Notes: a model not told the origin generated them from the sequence alone. Positions 41,674 to 51,036 are shown, counted from the first letter of the stretch. The stretch: DNA of 64,000 nt from Lentzea sp. NEAU-D7 (GCF_026242055.1 NZ_JAPJDL010000011.1:62001-126000); one strand, 5' to 3'. Made by a program: numbers and translations.

Positions 41674-41768
41674 GCGTGAACCAGTTCGGACAGGTCCTGA
41701 GCGTGGAACTGCTGGTCGTCGTGCTGGCGATCGCGTCACGAGTCGTGGGGAGTGATCGGCGGTGCTGA
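41670..41768 (+). CDS. putative 32-aa membrane micro-protein
   Basis: A GTG overlapping the ATPase stop (GTGA) opens a frame of 33 codons that ends at TGA 41766-41768, overlapping the permease start. The peptide (MSVNQFGQVLSVELLVVVLA then IASRVVGSDRRC) has one hydrophobic helix and a basic tail. Coupling at both ends would let ribosomes pass from ATPase to permease. It may be a real small subunit or merely a translational bridge. Confidence 0.4.
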   Translation: MSVNQFGQVLSVELLVVVLAIASRVVGSDRRC

Positions 41769-44242
41769 GCCTGGCCTGGCAGACCGTGAAGGCGCGCACG
41801 GGCGGGTTCATCGGCGCGTTCGTCGCCATCCTGTGCGGCACCGCGCTCGTCGCGGCCTGCGGGATCCTGATGGAGTCGGGCCTGCGCGGCGGCGTGCCGA
41901 CCCAGCGTTACGCGGCCGCCGACGTGGTCGTCACCGGTGACCGGATCGTGCGGCCTCCCGGCGGCGACGTCATGGCGTTCGAACACGCCGCCGAGCAGCC
42001 TGCCCTTCCCGCGGCGCTGGTCGCCAAGATCGCCGCGGTGCCGGGTGCGCGGGCCGTCGCCGAGCAGACCTTCCCCGCCGTGGTGGTGGGCCAGGACGGG
42101 CAGCCGCTCGCGAGCAAGCCGTCGTTCGGCCACAACTGGGACTCCGCCGTGCTGGCGCCGTTCACGCTGAAGGAGGGCACGGCGCCGAAGCGGGGCGAGG
42201 TGGTCCTGGACTCGGCACTGGCGGCCGAGGCCGGTGTCGGCGCGGGTGGCGAGGTCAGGATCATGACCCGTTCCGTGCCCGAGACCTACCGCGTGGCCGG
42301 GGTCGCCGAGGCGGCGGGACGGGCGCGCCAGGCCTCGGTGTTCTTCAGCGAGACCGAGGCGGCCGCGCTGTTCGGGCGCTCCGGCCAGGTGAGCGCCATC
42401 GGCGTGCTGGGCGCCGACGCCCGGCAGGTCGAGAAGGTCCTCGCGAACGACCACGTCACGGTGTCGTCCGGCGCCGACCGCAGCGCCGCCGAGTTCGACG
42501 ACGTCAGCCGGACCAAGTCGATCCTCACGATCCTGGCCGGCTCGTTCGGCGGGTACGCGATCCTGGTCGCGATCTTCGTCGTGGCCAGCACCCTCGCCCT
42601 GACCGTCGAGCAACGCCGCCGCGAGTTCGCCCTGCTGCGGGCCGTCGGCGCGACGCCGCGGCAGGTCCGCAAGCTCATCGGCGTCGAGACGACGGTCGTC
42701 TCGGTGATCGCCGGCGTGATCGGCAGCCTGCTCGGCATCGTGGTCAGCCAGGGGCTCCGGGCCGCGTTCGCGCGGATCGGCGTGGTGCCGGACGACTTCG
42801 CCCTCTCGATCAGCCCGATCCCGCTGGTGGCGGCGCTGCTGATCGGCGTGGGCGCGGCACGCCTCGCCGCCTGGAGCGCGTCGCGCAGGCCGTCGTCGAT
42901 CAACCCCGTCGAGGCGCTGGGCGAGGCCGCGGTGCAGAAGCGGGACGTCGGCAGGATCCGGCTGGCCATCGGGTGGGTCCTGACCGTGGCCGGCCTCGGC
43001 GCAACGGTCGTGCCGGTCGTCGTCGGCGGGCAGATCGGCGCGGCGATCGCGGTGTCGGCGGCTCTCGTGCTGATCATCGGGCTGGCGCTCACCGGACCGA
43101 GGGTGATCGGTGCGGCGGTCCGGGTGATCGCGCCGGTGCTCGCCAGGTCGTCCGGTGTGAGCGGTTACCTGGCCTCGGCGAACGTGCTGAAGAACTCGCG
43201 CAGGCTCGCGGCCGCGGTGACGCCGCTGATGCTCGCCATCGGGTTCGCGGTGGTGAACTACTACAGCCAGACGACGCTCACGGCCGCCGTGCACCAGCAG
43301 ACCGAGCGGTCCATCACCGCCGACCACGTGATCAGCGGTGGCACGGGCGTGCCCGCCGAGGTCGTCCGGCAGATCCCGGGCGGGACGGCCACGTCGCTGG
43401 TGCGCACGCAGGTGATCACCGCGAGCAGGACGGGTGACGGCGTCGAGGTGCAGAGCCGTCAGGCCAACGGCCTCGACGCCACCGCGAGCGGCATGGTCGA
43501 CCTCGGCGTCGTGTCCGGCAGCCTGGACGACCTCCGGACGGGCACGGTCGCGCTGAGCGACGCGCACGCCTCGTGGGAGGACAAGAAGATCGGCGACACC
43601 GTGGAGTTCTGGTTCGCGGACGGTCAGCAGGCGAACCTGAAGGTCGTCGCGACCTACGAGCACGACCTCGCGTTCGGCGACTACGTGCTCTCGGCCGCCG
43701 ACGCCCGCGCCCACACCACGGCCGGCGTGGACAGCGCAGTGCTCGTCAAGGGCGCGGACGTCACCGCTCTCAAGGACCTGACCAGCCGCTACCCGGGCCT
43801 GCGGGTGACCGAGCGGGTGGCCGCGCAGGACCGGAGCACCGAGCGGACCCAGTTCCTGCTCAACCTGGTCGCGGTCGGCGTGATCCTCGGCTACGTCGCG
43901 ATCTCCGTGTCGAACACGCTGGTGATGTCCACGGCCGCACGCCGCCGCGAGTTCGCCCTGCTGCGGCTGGTCGGCACCGGACGCCGTCAGATCGTCCGGA
44001 TGATGCGCACCGAGGCGCTGCTGACGGTCGGACTGGCCGCCGTGCTGGGGTCGCTGGTGGCGGCGGTGCCGCTGGCCGTGCTCTCCCTCGGCCTCACCGG
44101 CAGCCCGGTGCCCGCCGGGTCGGTCCTGGTCTACCTGGGCACGCTCGCCGGTGCCGCGCTGCTCGGCCTGGTGTCGATCGCGGTGTCCACCCGGTTGTCG
44201 CTGCGGGCGAAACCCATCGACACGATCGGCATGCGGGAGTGA
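41762..44242 (+). CDS. FtsX-like ABC transporter permease (two FtsX domains)
   Basis: An 826-aa permease from GTG 41762. Topology is TM1 (residues 12-34), a large extracytoplasmic MacB_PCD-like domain, three TMs with EQRRREFALLRAVGATPRQV (FtsX domain 1, about 255-375), two central TMs (about 395-460), a second extracytoplasmic domain, and FtsX domain 2 (about 695-826; ARRREFALLRLVGTGRRQI). Such duplicated permeases work with one LolD-type ATPase in export of antimicrobials, lipoproteins or signals. Its stop lies against a strong terminator. Confidence 0.9.
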   Translation: MLSLAWQTVKARTGGFIGAFVAILCGTALVAACGILMESGLRGGVPTQRYAAADVVVTGDRIVRPPGGDVMAFEHAAEQPALPAALVAKIAAVPGARAVAEQTFPAVVVGQDGQPLASKPSFGHNWDSAVLAPFTLKEGTAPKRGEVVLDSALAAEAGVGAGGEVRIMTRSVPETYRVAGVAEAAGRARQASVFFSETEAAALFGRSGQVSAIGVLGADARQVEKVLANDHVTVSSGADRSAAEFDDVSRTKSILTILAGSFGGYAILVAIFVVASTLALTVEQRRREFALLRAVGATPRQVRKLIGVETTVVSVIAGVIGSLLGIVVSQGLRAAFARIGVVPDDFALSISPIPLVAALLIGVGAARLAAWSASRRPSSINPVEALGEAAVQKRDVGRIRLAIGWVLTVAGLGATVVPVVVGGQIGAAIAVSAALVLIIGLALTGPRVIGAAVRVIAPVLARSSGVSGYLASANVLKNSRRLAAAVTPLMLAIGFAVVNYYSQTTLTAAVHQQTERSITADHVISGGTGVPAEVVRQIPGGTATSLVRTQVITASRTGDGVEVQSRQANGLDATASGMVDLGVVSGSLDDLRTGTVALSDAHASWEDKKIGDTVEFWFADGQQANLKVVATYEHDLAFGDYVLSAADARAHTTAGVDSAVLVKGADVTALKDLTSRYPGLRVTERVAAQDRSTERTQFLLNLVAVGVILGYVAISVSNTLVMSTAARRREFALLRLVGTGRRQIVRMMRTEALLTVGLAAVLGSLVAAVPLAVLSLGLTGSPVPAGSVLVYLGTLAGAALLGLVSIAVSTRLSLRAKPIDTIGMRE

Positions 44243-44285
44243 ACGCGAGAAAAGGCCACCCGGTCCGGGTGGCCTTTTCTCGCGT
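44243..44285. terminator. long bidirectional terminator
   Basis: ACGCGAGAAAAGGCCACCC pairs perfectly with its complement on the other side of GGTCC. The stem contains an A-run on one flank and a T-run on the other, so it works for both strands. It starts on the base after the FtsX-like stop and ends 6 bp before the convergent C39-like gene. Confidence 0.88.
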
Positions 44286-44290
44286 CGTCA

Positions 44291-45217
44291 TCAGCCCACG
44301 GGCGGAGCCATGTCGAACCAGTTGAAGCCCTCGACCAGCACCGTGGTGGTCGGCGTGGAGGTCGGCGTGGTGAGCTGCCAGCGGGTCACCGTGCGGTAGG
44401 TGCCCGGCGTGAGGCTCTCGTCGGTGTCGGTGTCCGGGTTGTCGGTCACCGGGATGTACTCGTAGACGGACCTCTTCGTCAGCGTCGCGGTGACCGTCGC
44501 GTAGGTGGACTGCGTCTTCAGGTAGTCGCCCACGCCGTGGTCGGCCGCCTTGGCCGGGTCCATGTAGCGCACCTGCACGGTGTTGCCGCCGAACGACCCC
44601 TCGACCGCCGTCACCGTGACGAGGTGGCCGCCGCCGCGCTGCAGGCTGCTCTGCGGACCGGCCGTGTAGCGGCCGTAGAGCATCTGCAACGGCCCGCGGG
44701 CCAGCTTCTTCGCCATGTCCCCGCCGAAGTCCGCGTTCCCGTGCGGGCTGATGCCCTCGGTGGCGGTGCTCCAGCCGGCGTCACGGGCGGGCTTGGTCGC
44801 GATGGTCCACGCGGTCCGCAGGTTGCTGAGCTTCGTGCCCTTGCTCGTGTACTGCGCGTCGACGCCGATCCGGCCGACGGAGTTGGTGATGACGTTGTGG
44901 TCGGCCGGGTCCTTCGGGTCGAGGTTCTTGACCTTCGTGGTCAGCCACCCGACCGGCGCGTTCCGCTCGTGCGCCCAGTGGTGCAGCACGTTGTAGAGCG
45001 AGCTGGGGCCGCAGTAGGAGCCACCGTTGTTCTCCAGGCCCGCGCGGTACTGGTCGACGTCGCTGATCCCGCACTGCTTCACCGAGAAGTCCGCGCCCGC
45101 CAGGTCGGCGATCTTCACGCACGGCGCGGGCTGGCCGATGACCGGGTCCGCGGCGGCGACGGCCGGGAGGGCGATGGTCGAGAGGGTGGCGGCGGCGATG
45201 ATGGCCTGGCGGATCAT
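44291..45217 (-). CDS. secreted C39-like cysteine peptidase-fold protein
   Basis: A 308-aa protein with a signal peptide (about 1-23, cut after AVAAA). C69 in GGSYCGPSSLYNVLHHWA matches the nucleophile helix of C39-like papain-fold enzymes, followed by His in GGGHLVTVTAVEG and Asp in VRYMDP. The C-terminal 60 residues are Thr/Pro/Asp-rich. It could be an extracellular protease or peptidoglycan-active enzyme; an inactive binding protein is possible. It is transcribed toward the terminator and lies downstream of the P450 gene on the same strand. Confidence 0.72.
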   Translation of the reverse strand: MIRQAIIAAATLSTIALPAVAAADPVIGQPAPCVKIADLAGADFSVKQCGISDVDQYRAGLENNGGSYCGPSSLYNVLHHWAHERNAPVGWLTTKVKNLDPKDPADHNVITNSVGRIGVDAQYTSKGTKLSNLRTAWTIATKPARDAGWSTATEGISPHGNADFGGDMAKKLARGPLQMLYGRYTAGPQSSLQRGGGHLVTVTAVEGSFGGNTVQVRYMDPAKAADHGVGDYLKTQSTYATVTATLTKRSVYEYIPVTDNPDTDTDESLTPGTYRTVTRWQLTTPTSTPTTTVLVEGFNWFDMAPPVG

Positions 45218-45287
45218 GGTCTCTACCTTCCGTTCGCGGAATGCGTTGGCAGGTGAAGACTGTTCGAACGCGATCCGGAAGGCATGA

Positions 45288-45340
45288 GGGATGGCCCCTC
45301 AACCCCAACCGGGGAAATGTTGGGTGTATCAGGCCATCCC
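45288..45340 (-). terminator. inverted repeat after the P450 gene
   Basis: GGGATGGCC (45288-45296) and GGCCATCCC (45332-45340) pair, with an inner CCCC/GGGG stem at 45303-45314. It starts 14 bp beyond the P450 stop codon and could end that transcript before the C39-like gene. Confidence 0.4.
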
Positions 45341-45353
45341 CCACCCGACTCCG

Positions 45354-46670
45354 TTAAAGAACCTGCTGGATCGGACTGGGCTGCGCGCCGAGGTGCATGG
45401 GCATCGAGTGCAGCCCGTAGACGATCGAGAGCTTGCGGAACGACAGGTCGCCCGGCGCGACCGCGAGGCGCATCTCCGGGAACCGCTTGACGAGCGCCGG
45501 GTAGGCGATGCGCAGCTCCATCTTCGCGAGCTCGGCGCCGATGCAGCGGTGCGCGCCGTAGCCGAACGCGAGGTGCTGACCCGCGGCGCGCTCCGGCACG
45601 ATGACGTCGGGGCTCGGGTACGCGCTCGGGTCGCGGTTCGCCTGCGACAGCGAGCACGCCACGATGTCGCCCGCCTTGATCTTCGTGCCGGCGACCTCGA
45701 TGTCGTGGCGCGCGATCCGCAGGAACGCCACCGACACGACGCTCAGGTGCCGCAGCAGCTCGTCGACCAGCCCGTTCACGGCCTTCTCGTCGCCGAGCGC
45801 CTGTTCGCGCAGGGCGGGGTCGCGCAGCAGCGCGAGGGTGCCGAGCGAGATCATGCTCGCCGTCGTCTCGAACCCGCCGGTGAGCAGGCCGTCCGCGAGA
45901 CCCGCGAGCTCGTCGTCGTCCAGCTCGTCGCCGTGCTTGCGGACGAGTTCGCCGAGCAGCCCGTCGGTCGGGTCCAGCCGCTGGGCCCGCACGAGCTCCC
46001 GGAAGTAGACGATCGACTCGGACACGGCCGACAGCGACGTCGTGGCCGCGCCGCCGAGGTCGAACCGCGAGACGCTGCGGCGCTGGAACTCCTCGCGCTG
46101 ACTCGCGGGCACGCCCAGCAGCTCGCAGATGGTGAGCGCCGGCACGGTCATCGCGAAGTGCTCGACGAGGTCGACGGGACCGTCCTTCATGGACATGAGG
46201 TCGAGCTGGTCGGCCACGATCGCCTCGATCCGCGGCACGAGCCGGGAGAGGCGGCGCATGGTGAACTCCGGCGTCAGCACCTTGCGCAGCCGCGTGTGCT
46301 CGGGCGGGTCGCTGAACCCCAGTCCGCCCGGCGCCTCGTCCGAGAACAGGCCGAGCTCGCGCAGGTGCCCGAAGTCGTTGCTGAACGCCTCGGAGTCCAC
46401 GAGCACCTGCTTGGACGCCTCGTAGCCCGTCACCAGCCACACCGTCACCGGCAGCGGCAGCCGCGTCACCGGACCGTGGGCCTGCATCCGCGCCAGCTCG
46501 GGCACGGGGTCCAGGCCGTTGCGCCGCAGCGGGGCGAGCACGCGCGACGGCACGAACCAGGACGACTCGAGGTCGAACCCGGTCTTGCTGAGGTGCGCGA
46601 GGAACCGCTTCCCCATCCACTCGGTGACGCGCGACCGGACGTCGGTCGCTGACTGCAGAACTTCCCACAT
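45354..46670 (-). CDS. cytochrome P450
   Basis: A 438-aa soluble bacterial P450. It has an I-helix LLTGGFETTASM (about 262-273, Gly-Gly-Phe-Glu-Thr in place of the usual A-G-x-D-T), ExxR at E304-L-L-R307 and the haem loop FGYGAHRCIGAELAKMEL with C376. The start is MWEVLQ, 9 nt after GGAGGG. It needs ferredoxin and reductase partners, none of which are nearby. The substrate is unknown. It is divergent from a methyltransferase gene, so a tailoring role is conceivable, but no other biosynthetic gene is present. Confidence 0.92.
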   Translation of the reverse strand: MWEVLQSATDVRSRVTEWMGKRFLAHLSKTGFDLESSWFVPSRVLAPLRRNGLDPVPELARMQAHGPVTRLPLPVTVWLVTGYEASKQVLVDSEAFSNDFGHLRELGLFSDEAPGGLGFSDPPEHTRLRKVLTPEFTMRRLSRLVPRIEAIVADQLDLMSMKDGPVDLVEHFAMTVPALTICELLGVPASQREEFQRRSVSRFDLGGAATTSLSAVSESIVYFRELVRAQRLDPTDGLLGELVRKHGDELDDDELAGLADGLLTGGFETTASMISLGTLALLRDPALREQALGDEKAVNGLVDELLRHLSVVSVAFLRIARHDIEVAGTKIKAGDIVACSLSQANRDPSAYPSPDVIVPERAAGQHLAFGYGAHRCIGAELAKMELRIAYPALVKRFPEMRLAVAPGDLSFRKLSIVYGLHSMPMHLGAQPSPIQQVL

Positions 46671-46754
46671 GACGCGGCTGTCCCTCCGGCGGAAAGGGGT
46701 TACGGGTTGATGATGACCAACGGAACGGACAATAACGACGTGACCGCCCGCACG

Positions 46755-46785
46755 CGTCATACCTGGGCCTAACGCGCCGTCATAC
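46755..46785. promoter_or_regulatory. CGTCATAC direct repeat in the P450/methyltransferase spacer
   Basis: CGTCATAC occurs at 46755-46762 and 46778-46785, 23 bp apart and each preceded by ACGCG or ACGCGC. The 371-bp divergent spacer 46671-47041 otherwise holds no supported gene; a 34-codon minus frame beside the repeats (ending LIDVWTKV) is protein-like but too short to call. Confidence 0.3.
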
Positions 46786-47041
46786 TTTGGTCCAGACGTC
46801 GATCAGAACCAGCGCGGACAAATGCGCAGGGCGTTCGGAACGGAACAGAGCGTCAGCATTGACGACGAATCCGCGTGCCTGGACCTGCCCGACGCGGACG
46901 AGCGTACTTGGCGCGATTCTTCCCGGGCGGATCGAGCCCTGGTCCCGGACGTCCGCCAGGCGGTGCGGCCTCGGCAGCACGCCACAGTGGACCGGGCGAA
47001 AGCGGCCGGGCGCGCACGCGCTCTCTGGCAGGGTCTGCGCG

Positions 47042-47779
47042 GTGACGAGTGCAGAGGACTTCGACCGCTGGTACGCCGATCGGGCCGCCTCACCGCTGGC
47101 CGACGACCTGGTGCGGCGGACGCTCGGCCTCCCGCCGGGCCTCGAGTCGACCAGCCTGCTGGGCGGCGCGGGCCTCGACGAGGTCGTGCCGGCGCTGCGC
47201 CTCGCGGAGGGCCGGGTGCTGCTGGACCTCGCGTGCGGCCGGGGCGGGTACGGACTGGAGATCGCGCGCCGCACCGGGTGCCGGCTGGTCGGCGTGGACT
47301 TCTCCGCCGTGGCCGTCGGGCAGGCCAGGCAGCGCAGCGACGGCGGCGACTTCCGGCTCGGCACGCTGACCGCCACCGGCCTGAGTGCGGGCTCCGTGGA
47401 CGCGGTGCTGGTCGTCGACTCCCTGCAGTTCGCGGAGTCCAAGCCGGACGCGCTGCGCGAGTGCCTGCGCGTCCTGCGGCCAGGCGGACGGCTCGTCGTC
47501 ACCTGCTGGCAGGCGGCCGAGCCCGGGGACGAGCGCGTCTGGCGCCGCATCCGCGAGATCGACCTCGCCCGCCAGCTCCCCGAGGCCGGGTTCACCGACG
47601 TCGAGGTGGCCGACCGGCCGGAGTGGCGGGAGCGGGAGAGGCGGATGTGGGAGGGGGCCCTCGCCACCGACGCACCCGGCGACCCCGCGGTGGAGTCCCT
47701 GCGGAAGGAGGCGCGGAGCGTCCTGGAGACCTTCGACCACAAGCGCCGCGTCCTCGCGACCGCGACCCGGCCCCGCTGA
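47042..47779 (+). CDS. SAM-dependent methyltransferase, class I
   Basis: A 245-aa class I methyltransferase. Motif I is VLLDLACGRGGYGLEIARR with the acidic residue of motif II in VGVDFS. Motif post-I region is DAVLVVDSLQFAESKPDALR and motif III is LRPGGRLVVTCW, the UbiE/Methyltransf_11 layout. GTG 47042 is taken as start, with AGGG upstream. It is divergent from the P450 and convergent with the DUF899 gene, whose stop is directly adjacent. Substrate unknown. Confidence 0.87.
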   Translation: MTSAEDFDRWYADRAASPLADDLVRRTLGLPPGLESTSLLGGAGLDEVVPALRLAEGRVLLDLACGRGGYGLEIARRTGCRLVGVDFSAVAVGQARQRSDGGDFRLGTLTATGLSAGSVDAVLVVDSLQFAESKPDALRECLRVLRPGGRLVVTCWQAAEPGDERVWRRIREIDLARQLPEAGFTDVEVADRPEWRERERRMWEGALATDAPGDPAVESLRKEARSVLETFDHKRRVLATATRPR

Positions 47780-48529
47780 TCAGTGGCAGTGGCCCTGCCG
47801 CCCCAGGGTCCGCACGGGCGTCGCGCCCGGCCGGGTCCACTGCGGCACGGGCCTGCTGTCCTCGCCCCAGCTGGAGTCGCCGTCGGCGTTCGTCCGCCAG
47901 AACCACCCCGCCGGACGTGGCTCGGGCCAGCCCTCCGGGTGCTGCTCCCAGACCTCGCCGCGCCCGCGGACGGTCATGTCGAGCAGCGCCAGCGACCCGT
48001 TGACCCGCTCGCAGCCGCGCGCGGTCGTGGAGTAGGTGAGGAACGTGCGGTCGCCGTCGCGCAGGTAGCTGGTCAGGTATCCCATGTCGCCACCGGCGGG
48101 ACCGTCCACTCCGCGCACGGAGTACCACGGCTGGGTGTAGCCCATGAACTCCACGAACGGCGCCACCTCGTCCCACGCGCCGGTGGTCAGCATCGCGAAC
48201 GACACCCCGCGCGCGTTGAGGTAGGCGGCGTTGTCGAAGTGCCACGGCACGTGGGTGCAGCCCTCGCACTGGCCCTGGTGCGGTGCGCCGTCCCACCACA
48301 TGTGCTTGTAGACGACGAGCTCGTCGCGTCCCTGGAACAGCTCCACGAACGGCACCGGCCCCTCGGCGCCGACGACCTCGACCTTGCCGTCGAACTCGAC
48401 CATCGGCAGCTTCCGGCGTTCGGCCGCGATGGCGTCGCCCTCGCGGGTGTGGGCCTTCTCGCGGACCAGCAGCGCGTCGCGGGCCTGCTGCCAGGTGGCG
48501 AGGTCGGCGACGGGCGGGCGTCCGGTCAT
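47780..48529 (-). CDS. DUF899 family thioredoxin-like protein
   Basis: A 249-aa protein starting MTGRPPVADLATWQQARDAL, with GGAGGACTG 7 nt upstream. The LLVREKAHTREGDAIAAERR lead, VVYKHMWW, QCEGCTHVPW and FLTYSTTARGCERV are characteristic of DUF899, a thioredoxin-fold family of unknown function. The CxxC in QCEGC could be redox active. It stops exactly beside the methyltransferase gene. Confidence 0.88.
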   Translation of the reverse strand: MTGRPPVADLATWQQARDALLVREKAHTREGDAIAAERRKLPMVEFDGKVEVVGAEGPVPFVELFQGRDELVVYKHMWWDGAPHQGQCEGCTHVPWHFDNAAYLNARGVSFAMLTTGAWDEVAPFVEFMGYTQPWYSVRGVDGPAGGDMGYLTSYLRDGDRTFLTYSTTARGCERVNGSLALLDMTVRGRGEVWEQHPEGWPEPRPAGWFWRTNADGDSSWGEDSRPVPQWTRPGATPVRTLGRQGHCH

Positions 48530-48578
48530 GATCAGTCCTCCGTGGTGTGCGGTGAGTCCTTGCACAACCACGTCGAAG

Positions 48579-49427
48579 CTAGTTCCGCGGGTTCGACATC
48601 ACACGCCGCGTGACGTTGTCGTCCAGCCAGAGTTCTCCCGGACGGCACGGCAGCGGGTCGTGGCGGAAGTAGCGCTCCCACTGCCCGCCCGTCCTCGGCA
48701 GGTACGGCGGCTTGTCGTTCGCCAGCCAGAGCCACAGCTCGGCCGAGATCGGCACGCGCGTGCCCGGCACGGGCCAGGGCTCGCCGGTCTGCGGATGCCG
48801 GGGCACCATCAGAAGATCGGCCTGAGCGCGAAGGCCCGGCCCGGCCAGCGCCAGGGTCCGGGGAGGTGGCCCCGGCGGCCGCCACGCGTCGAGATGGCTC
48901 TGGAACAGGTCGTGGACAGGTCCTTCCGCGGCGAGCACGGGCGCGTTCCGCGCCGCGAGGAGCACGCCCGCGAGCGCGGCCCCGGCCGCGATCCCCACCC
49001 GTCTGGGCCACCACAGCTCGCCCTCGGTCAGCGGCACGCTGTCCCAGCCGAACGCCTCCCACGGCCGCACCGGATCCGGCTCACCAGTGGCCCGGACCGC
49101 GCCGGGTTCGAACCGCACCACCTGCCACCACGAACAGTCGTCGACCCGTGTCGCGACCGGCTGCCCGCACGCGCAGGCGAGGTTCGGGTCAGAGCCGTTC
49201 ACGCCACAGCACCAGCCCTCGGGGTGTTCGTCCACCCAGAACAGGCCTCGCACGTCCCCAGGCCCGACGAGGAAGTCGCCCTGTGCGGCGTAGGTGCCCG
49301 GCGGGAGGAGCGACGGCGTGAATTCGGTGCTGTTCGCCCACGCGTGGTGCTCGTGGTCGGGCCGGTCGACCTGGCTGAGCGGAACGGTCAGCGCCGCACC
49401 GCACGCCACGCACTCGAACACCACCAT
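48579..49427 (-). CDS. hypothetical Cys-rich protein
   Basis: A 282-aa protein of no family I recognise. It starts with a possible zinc ribbon (FECVACGAAL), and a second Cys cluster follows at about 72-97 (WCCGVNGSDPNLACACGQPV then C at VDDC). One hydrophobic stretch (VGIAAGAALAGVLLAA, about 145-160) could be a loop or weak TM. The C-terminal half is Trp/Pro-rich. GGGGGTT precedes the ATG. It lies 16 bp after the ABC-F stop and may be co-transcribed with the ABC-F pair. Confidence 0.7.
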   Translation of the reverse strand: MVVFECVACGAALTVPLSQVDRPDHEHHAWANSTEFTPSLLPPGTYAAQGDFLVGPGDVRGLFWVDEHPEGWCCGVNGSDPNLACACGQPVATRVDDCSWWQVVRFEPGAVRATGEPDPVRPWEAFGWDSVPLTEGELWWPRRVGIAAGAALAGVLLAARNAPVLAAEGPVHDLFQSHLDAWRPPGPPPRTLALAGPGLRAQADLLMVPRHPQTGEPWPVPGTRVPISAELWLWLANDKPPYLPRTGGQWERYFRHDPLPCRPGELWLDDNVTRRVMSNPRN

Positions 49428-49443
49428 GACAACCCCCGGACCA

Positions 49444-51036
49444 TCATCCGGAGCCTGTCCAGCGAGTTAGGCCGATCTGCGCACCTCGCCAGCGGTGCCG
49501 CAGCCACCGGTCGTGGCTCGCGAGCACGATCGCGCCCGGACCCGGCCCCAGCGCGTCCTCCAGCTCGTCGCACAGCGTCGGCGACAGGTGGTTGGTCGGC
49601 TCGTCGAGGAGCAGCAGGTGCGGTGGGTCCGCCACGAGCAGCGCCAGCGCGAGGCGCCGCCGCTGGCCCACCGACAACGCGCCGACCGGCTTGCCCAGGT
49701 CCCACTTGTGCAGCAGTCCCAACGACTCCAGCGGCACCTGCGCGATGCGTTCGGCACCGAGCGCGCGGCCATAGGTGGCTCGTGCGGTGAGCCGGGGGTT
49801 CGCGAACGACGTGTCCTGGTCGAGCAGTCCAGCGCGGACGCCGGCCTGCCGCCGCACGCCCCCGGACGGGAGGCGGCCGGCCAGCACGTGCAGCAACGTC
49901 GACTTGCCCGCGCCGTTCGGGCCGGTCACGAGCAGGCGGTCGCCGTCGCGCACGTCGAGGAGGTCGAGCGCGAGGCGGCCGGGCACCCGGACCTTCCGCA
50001 ACGACACCAGGTCCTCGGCCGGCAGCGCCACCGTGTCCGGCGCGAACCGCAGCGGGCGCGGGGGAGCGGGCACGGCGTGGCGTTCCAGGTCCTCCAGGCG
50101 CCGGGTGGCGTTGCGGACGCGGCGGGAGATCTGGCTCTGCACGCGGTTCGCCCGCACGCCGTAGCCCATCTTGTCGCTGTCGCGCATGGCCCGGTTCGGC
50201 GCGACGCGGCCCGCGATCAGGCCGAGCGAGTCGCGGACGGCGGCCAGCTCCTCCTGCTCCTCGGCGTAGCGGCGTTCCCAGCGGTCGCGGTCGGCGCGTT
50301 TCTGCCGCAGGTACTCGCTGTAGGTGCCGCCGAACCGCACCGGCCCGTCCACCGCCGGATCGAGGTCGATCAGGTCGGTGCACACCGCGTCGAGGAACGC
50401 CCTGTCGTGGCTCGCCAGCACGACTATGCCGGGCAGTGCTCGCAGCTGCTCCTCCAGGAACGCGGCCGCGGCGTCGTCCAGGTGGTTCGTGGGCTCGTCC
50501 AGCAGCAACGCCGCCGGCCGCCGGATCACCAGCGCGGCCAGGTCGAGACGGCGCCGCTGACCGCCGGACAACGACCCGAGCGCGCGGTCGTGAGCCACCT
50601 CGCCGAGCCCGAGTCCGTCGAGGACGACGGCGGCCCGGCGGTCCGCGTCCCAGGCCTCGTGCCGCTGCGCGAGCTCCAGCCGTTCCGAGTACTCCTCCAG
50701 GTACGCGGGATCGGCGACCAGCGCGCCCAGCCGTTCCAGCTCGGCCAGGTCCTCCCGTGCCTCGGCGAGCGCGTCGTCGAGGACCTGGGCGACGGTCGCC
50801 GAGTCCGGGAACGGCATCTCCTGGTGCAGGAAACCCAGGTCCGCCGGCCGGGTGACGGAGCCGCCGTCGGGCTGGTCGGCGCCCGCCAGCAGCCGCAGCA
50901 ACGTCGACTTGCCCGCGCCGTTCTCGCCGATCAGCCCGATGCGCCGGCCGGGCGCCGCGGTCAGCGACACCCCGTCGAGCACGCGCCGGCCACCGAACCC
51001 GCGCACCAGCTCGGTGGCGACCAGTGCCTCAGCCAC
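49444..51036 (-). CDS. ABC-F family ATPase, antibiotic-resistance type (second of pair)
   Basis: A 530-aa soluble ABC-F protein with two ATPase domains: GENGAGKST, LSGGQRRRLDLA and LLLDEPTNHLDD in the first; GPNGAGKST, LSVGQRRRLALA and LLLDEPTNHLS in the second. The intervening region (about 230-300) is the interdomain arm that reaches the ribosomal P/E site. There is no TM domain. The TNHLSPTLCDELEDAL string is common in actinomycete TlrC/OleB/VarM-type ribosome-protection proteins. GTG 51036 with GGAGGT overlaps the upstream ABC-F stop by 8 bp. Confidence 0.9.
   Translation of the reverse strand: MAEALVATELVRGFGGRRVLDGVSLTAAPGRRIGLIGENGAGKSTLLRLLAGADQPDGGSVTRPADLGFLHQEMPFPDSATVAQVLDDALAEAREDLAELERLGALVADPAYLEEYSERLELAQRHEAWDADRRAAVVLDGLGLGEVAHDRALGSLSGGQRRRLDLAALVIRRPAALLLDEPTNHLDDAAAAFLEEQLRALPGIVVLASHDRAFLDAVCTDLIDLDPAVDGPVRFGGTYSEYLRQKRADRDRWERRYAEEQEELAAVRDSLGLIAGRVAPNRAMRDSDKMGYGVRANRVQSQISRRVRNATRRLEDLERHAVPAPPRPLRFAPDTVALPAEDLVSLRKVRVPGRLALDLLDVRDGDRLLVTGPNGAGKSTLLHVLAGRLPSGGVRRQAGVRAGLLDQDTSFANPRLTARATYGRALGAERIAQVPLESLGLLHKWDLGKPVGALSVGQRRRLALALLVADPPHLLLLDEPTNHLSPTLCDELEDALGPGPGAIVLASHDRWLRHRWRGAQIGLTRWTGSG

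Noticed and set aside
45354-47779. P450 plus methyltransferase as the core of a secondary-metabolite cluster
   Set aside because: No scaffold synthase, ferredoxin or cyclase lies nearby, and the surrounding genes are housekeeping or unknown.
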